Shown: positions 28,240 through 32,989 of the stretch, in pieces | Layout of the letters: every line of letters starts with the position of its first letter | Numbering within the stretch: the stretch's first letter is position 1 | DNA from: an uncultured Cellvibrionales bacterium | GTDB taxonomy: Bacteria > Pseudomonadota > Gammaproteobacteria > Pseudomonadales > UBA7239 | Direction of reading: 5' to 3' | Assembly: GCA_937864065.1 (NCBI GenBank) | Contig: CALMIC010000152.1 | Location: 1 to 32,989 of the forward strand | Length of the DNA: 32,989 nt | Notes under the pieces: generated by a model | Database searches by the model: none | What the model saw: only the letters and a program-made list of their open reading frames with translations | Told to the model about the DNA's origin: nothing | Translations under genes and position numbers: made by a program

Positions 28240-29323
28240 CCTGCACGACACCGGGGATGCTGCTGCTGACTGGCAGGCGCGACAGTTGGGCCGCCATGCT
28301 GCGGGCGATTTCCCGGTAGCTGGCCGCGAGCTTGCTGTCAGGCTCGGCGATCACGGTCGGTTTGCCGGCGCCGGCCTGTTCGCGGATGCGGATGTCGAGC
28401 GGCAGGGAGCCGAGCAACGGGGTCTGGTAGGTCTGTGCGATGCGTTCGCCACCGCCTTCGCCGAAGATGTGTTCCATGTGGCCGCACTTTGAGCAGACGT
28501 GCAGGCTCATGTTCTCCACCACCCCGAGGATCGGGATGTGGATCTTGCGGAAGGCCTCGATACCTTTCTGGGCATCCAGCAGGGCGATGTCCTGGGGGGT
28601 GGTGATGATGACGGCAGCCGTCAGCGGTGCCGACTGTGACAACGTCAGCTGGATGTCGCCGGTGCCGGGCGGCATGTCGATCAGCAGGTAGTCGAGGTTG
28701 TCCCACAGTGTGAGGGTCAGCAGTTGCTGCAGGGCGCCGCTGGCCATCGGGCCGCGCCACACCATCGGCGTGTCCTTGGTCACGAGCACGCCCATCGAGA
28801 TCAGCTGGATGCCATGGGCTTCCATCGGCACGATGTATTTCTGGTCGCGGGTGTCGGGCCGGGCATCGGCAGGGATACCCATCATCACCGGCAGGCTCGG
28901 GCCGTAGATATCTGCGTCGAGCAGGCCGACGCGGGCCCCTTCGGCGGCCAGCGCCAGCGCGAGGTTGACGGCCGTGGTCGATTTGCCGACCCCGCCCTTG
29001 CCGGAGGCAATCGCGACCAGGTTGCTGACGCGTCGCATCGGCGCGGCCTTGCCGCTCACCTGGTGCGCCTGCACATGGCAGCGGATATCGACCCGCACAG
29101 TATCAAGTTCCGGGATGGCGGCATGCACCAGCGTCCGCACGGTGGCCGCGAGCTCGTCGCGGCAGCCGGCAGCCGGGTAGCCCAGTTCGACCTCCAGGGT
29201 CGCAATACCCTGGTCGACATGGATCCGGCGCAGGCACTCGGCCGAGAGCCAGTCGGTTTGCAGGTAGGGGTCGGTCCAGTTGCGCAGGGCCGTCTCGATA
29301 CGGGGTATGAAGGTATTGGTCAT
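28229..29323 (-). CDS. mrp: Mrp/ApbC iron-sulfur cluster carrier P-loop ATPase
   Basis: 364 residues from the preferred ATG at 29323. The family binds and transfers Fe-S clusters to apo-proteins. It has an N-terminal MIP18-like domain (about 8-85, with CRDELAATVRTLVHAAIP), the deviant Walker A GKGGVGKST (108-116), DADIYGPSLPVMMG, DYLLIDMPPGTGDIQLTL, and the cluster-binding CSKC (Cys277, Cys280). The ORF-track start (29344) would add seven residues, but a TATAAT box at 29355-29350 predicts a transcript start at about 29343, leaving no leader for it. ppa lies 58 bases downstream on the same strand. Confidence 0.94.
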   Translation of the reverse strand: MTNTFIPRIETALRNWTDPYLQTDWLSAECLRRIHVDQGIATLEVELGYPAAGCRDELAATVRTLVHAAIPELDTVRVDIRCHVQAHQVSGKAAPMRRVSNLVAIASGKGGVGKSTTAVNLALALAAEGARVGLLDADIYGPSLPVMMGIPADARPDTRDQKYIVPMEAHGIQLISMGVLVTKDTPMVWRGPMASGALQQLLTLTLWDNLDYLLIDMPPGTGDIQLTLSQSAPLTAAVIITTPQDIALLDAQKGIEAFRKIHIPILGVVENMSLHVCSKCGHMEHIFGEGGGERIAQTYQTPLLGSLPLDIRIREQAGAGKPTVIAEPDSKLAASYREIARSMAAQLSRLPVSSSIPGVVQVKD

Positions 29324-29349
29324 CGGGCGTGTCCGGAAGGGCATGCGTC

Positions 29350-29378
29350 ATTATAAACGGCAGCCCCGACGGTAACGA
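29350..29378 (-). promoter_or_regulatory. mrp promoter
   Basis: A consensus -10 TATAAT on the minus strand at 29355-29350, with TCGTTA (29378-29373) as a weak -35 after 17 bases. The transcript would start near 29343 and give a leader of about 20 bases to the ATG at 29323. Confidence 0.5.
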
Positions 29379-29480
29379 CGCCACGCTCCCAGGGGTTATT
29401 TCGGGGGTCGTCCATAGCGGATAAACTGTGATCCAGTGCAGGATAAGGACGTGACCGGTTAGTTAAACTACGCTCGGAGA

Positions 29481-29520
29481 AGCCGTCTGTCGGCTGAATT
29501 CGACCGGTCGCACGTCGACC
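29481..29520 (+). promoter_or_regulatory. Dyad-rich leader of the diguanylate cyclase
   Basis: AGCCG-TCTGT-CGGCT (29481-29495) is a 5-bp hairpin. It is followed by the perfect palindrome CGACCGGTCG (29501-29510), whose right half GGTCG can also pair with CGACC at 29516-29520 around a CACGT loop. These can act as alternative RNA stems or as an operator. The rest of the 245-base mrp-cyclase gap shows no convincing -35/-10 pair in this direction. Confidence 0.4.
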
Positions 29521-29525
29521 ATCGT

Positions 29526-29555
29526 GGAGGGAACAAATGCAGGAGTATGGTGGGA
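29526..29555 (+). promoter_or_regulatory. GGA cluster over the leader-ORF ribosome-binding site (candidate RsmA/CsrA site)
   Basis: Four GGA triplets lie within 30 bases: GTGGAGGGAAC (two, over the Shine-Dalgarno), CAGGAG at codons 2-3, and GGGAAC at codons 6-7. AUGC-AGGA-GUAU (29537-29548) can form a 4-bp hairpin showing AGGA in its loop. RsmA/CsrA is known to bind GGA in loops over ribosome-binding sites. That it binds here is inference. Confidence 0.5.
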
Positions 29556-29596
29556 ACACTAAAGGCGATAACAATACCAAGGCGCATTTATGTTGA
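29537..29596 (+). CDS. 19-codon leader peptide overlapping the diguanylate cyclase start
   Basis: A small ORF too short for the ORF track. ATG at 29537 is preceded at 5 bases by GGAGGG (29526-29531), a near-perfect ribosome-binding site. It encodes MQEYGGNTKGDNNTKAHLC and stops with TGA at 29594-29596. The cyclase ATG (29590) lies inside its last codons, in another frame. The peptide is hydrophilic and has no membrane or signal segment, so a function as a translated leader is more likely than as a working peptide. The cyclase itself has only a weak AAGGCG upstream, so its translation probably depends on ribosomes arriving from this ORF. Confidence 0.6.
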   Translation: MQEYGGNTKGDNNTKAHLC

Positions 29597-31155
29597 GCCA
29601 TTTTACCTATCTCAGGGTCCTGAACCTGCTGCTGGGAATTGCACTGGCTGCCACATCTTTCTATCTGTCCTTCCGCCATGAGCGCGACCAGATTTTCCAG
29701 CGCTACACGTCTGAAGTCGATGCGCTGGCGAGTTCACTGGAGCTGGAGCTCGGGCGTAACATTGCCCTGTTGATGTCATTCCGCAGCTTTCATGAAGCGT
29801 TTCCGCAAGTCAGCGAATCCGGTTTTTCGATATTCAGTCGCAATGCGCGTGAATTTAATGGCGGTGTCTATGGCATGAAGTGGGCGCCACGGGTGCGTGA
29901 GGGCGAGCGCGCAGCCTTTGAGGCAGAACTGCAAGCGAAGTACGGCATCCGGCAAATCACGGAGATCTCGCCGGCTGGCGTACAACAGCCGGCGCCGGTC
30001 AGCGAGGAATACTACCCGATCCTGTATTCCGAGCCCGCTGCGCGACAGGAACTGCCTGTCGGCTATGACCTCGCCTCGCGGATTTCCACGCGCACTGCGC
30101 TGGAAACTGCTGCATCGAACAACCAGGCTATCGCTTCCACGCCGATCAAGGTCACAGAAGGTGGTATCAGCAGTTTCATCTATTTCATTTCGCTGCCCCT
30201 GTATTCCAGGAATGCCGAAAGCGAGGAGGAGCGCTGGCAAAACCTCAAGGGGTTTGTCGTAGGTCTCTATGATATCGATGCCATTTTTGACAATGTGCTC
30301 GACAATGCCTGGAGCTGGGATGCGAGCAACCGCATCTCCCTGGAAGACAACTCGGGCCAGATCAGCGCCGAAACGGTCATCTCTCTGCACAAGGGGGATA
30401 ATGTCGTCGAGGACGAGCGCTTTGAATATACCAAGCAGCTGACACCGATTGCCGACTTGCAGTGGTTTCTGGTGGGCAGGCCTTCCCATGCCTATTTCCA
30501 GAAACACAGGACGCTGTTTCCCTACATGCTGGGTGTCGGCATCATCATGTTTTCGCTGATGATCGAGGCTTACCTGGGTGTATTGCGCCGGGTAGACAAG
30601 GAATTGCAGGATGCGGCACTGGTGGATGGCCTGACCCGCATCCCCAACCGGCGCAAGTTCTTCGAGCACCTCAACAAGGAATGGCCGCGTGCGCAGCGTT
30701 TTTTCCGACCGCTGACCATCATTGTCAGCGATGTCGATAACTTCAAGAAGTACAACGACATCTACGGTCATGTGCGTGGTGACCGCTGCCTGCACGATGT
30801 GGCGCAGGCGCTGCAGAAATGCATCCATCGCCCCGGTGACGTGGTGGCGCGTTACGGTGGCGAGGAGTTCGCGATCATCCTGCCGGAAACCACGCTGGAA
30901 GCGGCGCGCGAAGTGGCAGACAAGTGCCGCCAGGCGGTGCAGGACCTCGCCATCGAGCATACCGGCAATGCGAAATACGGTGTGGTAACGATCAGCATGG
31001 GTGTGGCTTGCGCTGTGCCTGAAGAAGGCTTGCATTACGGCGATCTGATCGAGATGGCTGACCAGGCGCTTTATGAAAGCAAGGAAAAGGGCCGCAACTG
31101 CATCAGCCTTTACCGCATGTCAGCGGAACAGCGCCACCTGCAGCCAAAAGCCTGA
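29590..31155 (+). CDS. Membrane CHASE-domain diguanylate cyclase (GGDEF)
   Basis: 521 residues. It has an N-terminal membrane helix (about 10-28), then a periplasmic CHASE sensor domain (about 65-240; FNGGVYGMKWAPRVREGERAAFE is typical). A further periplasmic stretch leads to a second helix (about 308-330), a short linker, and a C-terminal GGDEF domain that makes cyclic di-GMP from two GTP. The active site is GGEEF (423-427), with metal ligands in VSDVDNFKKYNDIYGH. RPGD (414-417), five residues before GGEEF, is an intact RxxD product-inhibition site. CHASE ligands are often small molecules; none can be named here. Translation is probably coupled to the leader ORF it overlaps. Confidence 0.93.
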   Translation: MLSHFTYLRVLNLLLGIALAATSFYLSFRHERDQIFQRYTSEVDALASSLELELGRNIALLMSFRSFHEAFPQVSESGFSIFSRNAREFNGGVYGMKWAPRVREGERAAFEAELQAKYGIRQITEISPAGVQQPAPVSEEYYPILYSEPAARQELPVGYDLASRISTRTALETAASNNQAIASTPIKVTEGGISSFIYFISLPLYSRNAESEEERWQNLKGFVVGLYDIDAIFDNVLDNAWSWDASNRISLEDNSGQISAETVISLHKGDNVVEDERFEYTKQLTPIADLQWFLVGRPSHAYFQKHRTLFPYMLGVGIIMFSLMIEAYLGVLRRVDKELQDAALVDGLTRIPNRRKFFEHLNKEWPRAQRFFRPLTIIVSDVDNFKKYNDIYGHVRGDRCLHDVAQALQKCIHRPGDVVARYGGEEFAIILPETTLEAAREVADKCRQAVQDLAIEHTGNAKYGVVTISMGVACAVPEEGLHYGDLIEMADQALYESKEKGRNCISLYRMSAEQRHLQPKA

Positions 31156-31170
31156 GCTGTTGCCTGTTGC

Positions 31171-31186
31171 CCGGCGCAGCCGGTTT
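31171..31186 (+). terminator. Weak hairpin between cyclase gene and radA
   Basis: CCGGC-GCA-GCCGG followed by TTT in the 30-base gap between convergent stops. The stem is only 5 bp and the T-run short, so it is at best a weak terminator for the cyclase transcript. Confidence 0.3.
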
Positions 31187-32562
31187 CACTGCTCGATGGC
31201 GTCCAGTGCTTCGGACAGTTTTTTTACGCCGATAATGCGCATATCGCCCAGCGCCTCGCGCGGCATATTGGCTGCCGGTACAATGGCGGTGCGAAATCCG
31301 TGCTTGGCCGCTTCACGGATGCGCTCCTGGCCGCTCGGCACCGGGCGGATCTCGCCTGACAAACCCACTTCACCAAATACAACCATGTCGCGCGGCAGCG
31401 GCCGGTTGCGGAAGCTCGACACCATCGCCAGCAGCGATGCGAGGTCGGCGCTGGTTTCCGTGACTTTCACGCCACCCACGACGTTGACAAACACATCCTG
31501 GTCGCCGAGTTGCAGGCCGCCGTGGCGGTGCAGAACGGCGAGCAGCATCGCGAGGCGATTCTGGTCGAGGCCTACCGCAACGCGCCGCGGGTTGCCGAAG
31601 GCGTTGGCATCCACCAGTGCCTGTATTTCCACCAGTAGCGGACGCGTGCCTTCCCACACCACCATCACTGCCGAGCCGCTGGCGATCTCATCGCTGCGCG
31701 AAAGGAAAATTGCCGACGGGTTGTTCACTTCGCGCAGGCCCTGCTCGGTCATCGCAAACACCCCGAGTTCGTTCACCGCGCCAAAGCGGTTCTTGTGGCT
31801 GCGCAGGGTGCGGTAGCGCGAGTCATCAGTGCTGTCGAGCATGATCGACGTGTCGATCATGTGTTCCAGCACTTTCGGGCCGGCGAGTGTGCCGTCTTTC
31901 GTCACATGGCCGACCAGGATCAACACGGTGCCGGTTTGCTTCGCGAATCGGGTCAGCAGGGCGGCGCATTCGCGCACCTGGCCAACCGAGCCGGGCGCGG
32001 ACGGCAACTCCGGCCAGTGCATGACCTGGATCGAGTCAACCACCATCACTGCCGGCTTGCAGGATTCCGCTACAGCCAGCAATGCCTCGATGTTGGTTTC
32101 AGAGAGTGTCTGCAGGCGGTCGGTCGGCAGGCCGAGACGCCGGGCACGCATGGCGACTTGCTGCAGGGATTCCTCGCCGGTGACATACAGGCAGGGCTGT
32201 TGTTGGGCCAGCCGGCACAACAGCTGCAGCAGCAGGGTGCTCTTGCCGGCGCCGGGGTTGCCGCCGATCAGCACCGCTGAGCCGGCCACCAGACCGCCAC
32301 CCAGCACCCGGTCCAGCTCGGCGCTGCCGGTGCCGATGCGGGCCTGTTCCTGTAGTGCGATCTGGTCGAGTGTCTGGATGCCGCCGCCAACGGCACCGGC
32401 AAAGCCCTCGCGCCGGGAGCCGCTGGCGCGCACGGCCTTGCTGCTGCCCAGTTTCACTTCCGAGAGCGTGTTCCAGCCGCCGCAGGCCGTGCACTGGCCT
32501 GCCCACTTGCTGTAATCCGCCCCGCAGTCGTTGCAGACAAATGCTGTCTTGTTCTTGCTCAT
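31186..32562 (-). CDS. radA: DNA repair protein RadA
   Basis: A 458-residue RecA-like ATPase that promotes branch migration in recombinational repair. It has an N-terminal zinc finger (CNDCGADYSKWAGQCTACGGW), the Walker A loop GGNPGAGKST, the RadA-specific motif KNRFGAVNELGVF, and a C-terminal Lon-like domain (SEIRPV-like SGEIRPVPSGQERI). The ATG at 32562 (GAGGAACC upstream) begins MSKNKTAFVC, the family start; the ORF-track start at 32706 would add 48 residues read through the divergent noncoding region. A possible -10 (TAATAT) lies at 32590-32585 on the minus strand. Transcribed away from the GGA-rich RNA. Confidence 0.97.
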   Translation of the reverse strand: MSKNKTAFVCNDCGADYSKWAGQCTACGGWNTLSEVKLGSSKAVRASGSRREGFAGAVGGGIQTLDQIALQEQARIGTGSAELDRVLGGGLVAGSAVLIGGNPGAGKSTLLLQLLCRLAQQQPCLYVTGEESLQQVAMRARRLGLPTDRLQTLSETNIEALLAVAESCKPAVMVVDSIQVMHWPELPSAPGSVGQVRECAALLTRFAKQTGTVLILVGHVTKDGTLAGPKVLEHMIDTSIMLDSTDDSRYRTLRSHKNRFGAVNELGVFAMTEQGLREVNNPSAIFLSRSDEIASGSAVMVVWEGTRPLLVEIQALVDANAFGNPRRVAVGLDQNRLAMLLAVLHRHGGLQLGDQDVFVNVVGGVKVTETSADLASLLAMVSSFRNRPLPRDMVVFGEVGLSGEIRPVPSGQERIREAAKHGFRTAIVPAANMPREALGDMRIIGVKKLSEALDAIEQ

Positions 32563-32616
32563 CGTGGGTTCCTCGATCGGCGGCATATTACACGTCCCCG
32601 CCAATCCCTGCTTTTT

Positions 32617-32634
32617 TGTACGAAATGTCTTACA
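32617..32634 (+). promoter_or_regulatory. GacA (UvrY-type) upstream activating box
   Basis: TGTACGAAATGTCTTACA is an imperfect 18-bp palindrome that matches the known pseudomonad consensus TGTAAG-N6-CTTACA at 11 of 12 fixed positions and keeps the central AT. Such boxes lie upstream of rsmX, rsmY and rsmZ. Here the box lies between radA and the GGA-rich RNA, about 55-65 bases before the RNA's likely start. Confidence 0.75.
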
Positions 32635-32689
32635 GCAATTGGAGAGATTGGCCACTATTGCCGGTGGTCTCTTTTGGCAACAATGGCAA

Positions 32690-32912
32690 CACACGGACGA
32701 CAGCACACACGGAGGTGCTACTCGAACGGATAGCCGGTAACACGGCGACAGGGAAAGGGTCAGTCAGGGAACAGGGAGTATGGACTGACCTTCAAGGGTG
32801 CCAAGGGATGCGGCCTGCTCGCGGCAGGCACCAATTGAGAGCACAAGGAAGATACCCAACAGAAGGACCCGAAACCCCACGCCACTGGAAGTGACGTGGG
32901 GTTTTATTTTTT
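32690..32912 (+). ncRNA. Candidate RsmA/CsrA-titrating small RNA (RsmX/Y/Z, CsrB-like)
   Basis: About 220 bases with no credible ORF and eleven GGA triplets (starting at 32695, 32711, 32728, 32752, 32768, 32775, 32782, 32806, 32847, 32865, 32887). Most are in ACGGA, AGGGA or AAGGA contexts. Several fall in hairpin loops: AGCAC-ACACGGAG-GTGCT; an 8-bp stem GGTCAGTC/GACTGACC (32758-32765 with 32783-32790) whose 17-base loop holds two; and even the terminator loop. RNAs of this kind sequester the translational regulator RsmA/CsrA. A GacA box lies upstream and a strong terminator ends it. The 5' end is uncertain: TTGCCG (32658) with AACAAT (32679) suggests about 32690, but CACTAT (32653) would give about 32666. 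The exact Rfam family is unassigned. Confidence 0.8.
32872..32912 (+). terminator. Strong intrinsic terminator of the GGA-rich RNA
   Basis: AAACCCCACG and CGTGGGGTTT form a 10-bp stem, extended after one C/A mismatch by CACT/AGTG around a GGA loop, then TTATTTTTT. It is the strongest single-direction terminator in the window and has no protein-coding gene upstream on this strand, which itself points to an RNA gene. Confidence 0.93.
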
Positions 32913-32989
32913 GTGCCTTGCTGGCAGGTGTCAACCCGTCAGGATGGCCTTCAGCTGGCTGATAGCGCCTGCACTACCCCGGCAAAGCG

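Noticed and set aside
32563-32706. 48-residue N-terminal extension of RadA
   Set aside because: Cysteine-rich but unrelated to RadA; the normal start with its ribosome-binding site is at 32562.
32531-32894. Plus-strand ORFs (69 and 179 aa) over the radA upstream region
   Set aside because: They show no recognisable domain, run through the GacA box, the GGA-rich RNA and its terminator, and begin inside radA on the other strand.
32931-32989. Possible C-terminal end of a minus-strand gene (frame ending ...QLKAILTG)
   Set aside because: Only 59 bases are visible, two minus-strand frames are open to the edge, and no family is recognisable. It would be settled by the sequence beyond the window.

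Overview
The window (about 33 kb, GC-rich) is a chromosomal segment of a gammaproteobacterium. Three things support this: rnpB lies directly upstream of mraZ as in pseudomonads, the division and cell-wall (dcw) cluster has the gammaproteobacterial gene order, and the right end carries a GacA-type box in front of a GGA-rich RNA of the Gac/Rsm (Csr) kind. The genus cannot be fixed from the sequence alone. No insertion sequence, prophage, CRISPR array or tRNA was seen.

Layout. (1) 1-5.7 kb: the 3' end of ubiB, a four-gene MacAB-like export operon (adaptor, ATPase, two different FtsX-type permeases) and a small SnoaL/NTF2-like protein. (2) 5.74-6.12 kb: rnpB with its own promoter. (3) 6.3-23.35 kb: the dcw cluster mraZ-rsmH-ftsL-ftsI-murE-murF-mraY-murD-ftsW-murG-murC-ddlB-ftsQ-ftsA-ftsZ. 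It is headed by a TTGACA promoter and a 10-bp-periodic MraZ operator, almost every junction overlaps by 1 to 11 bases, and an intrinsic terminator follows ftsZ. (4) 23.35-27.6 kb: pgk and class II fba with their own promoter, then a GT-C-like membrane protein whose first codons contain an intrinsic terminator. (5) 27.6-29.4 kb, minus strand: ppa and mrp. (6) 29.4-31.2 kb: a CHASE-GGDEF diguanylate cyclase behind an unannotated 19-codon leader ORF. (7) 31.2-32.6 kb, minus strand: radA. (8) 32.6-32.9 kb: a noncoding region with a GacA box, a GGA-rich structured RNA and a strong terminator.

How it fits together. The dcw genes make the UDP-MurNAc-pentapeptide and lipid II precursors and the septal machinery from one long coupled transcript, probably autoregulated by MraZ. 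pgk and fba are central carbon genes placed where many proteobacteria have lpxC.

The most interesting part is the right end. The predicted Rsm/CsrB-like RNA would titrate RsmA/CsrA, and a few kilobases away the diguanylate cyclase has a leader peptide whose ribosome-binding site and first codons are packed with GGA motifs. The cyclase start codon overlaps the leader ORF. This suggests a Gac-Rsm-c-di-GMP circuit acting by translational coupling. That circuit is an inference; the sequence elements themselves are directly visible.
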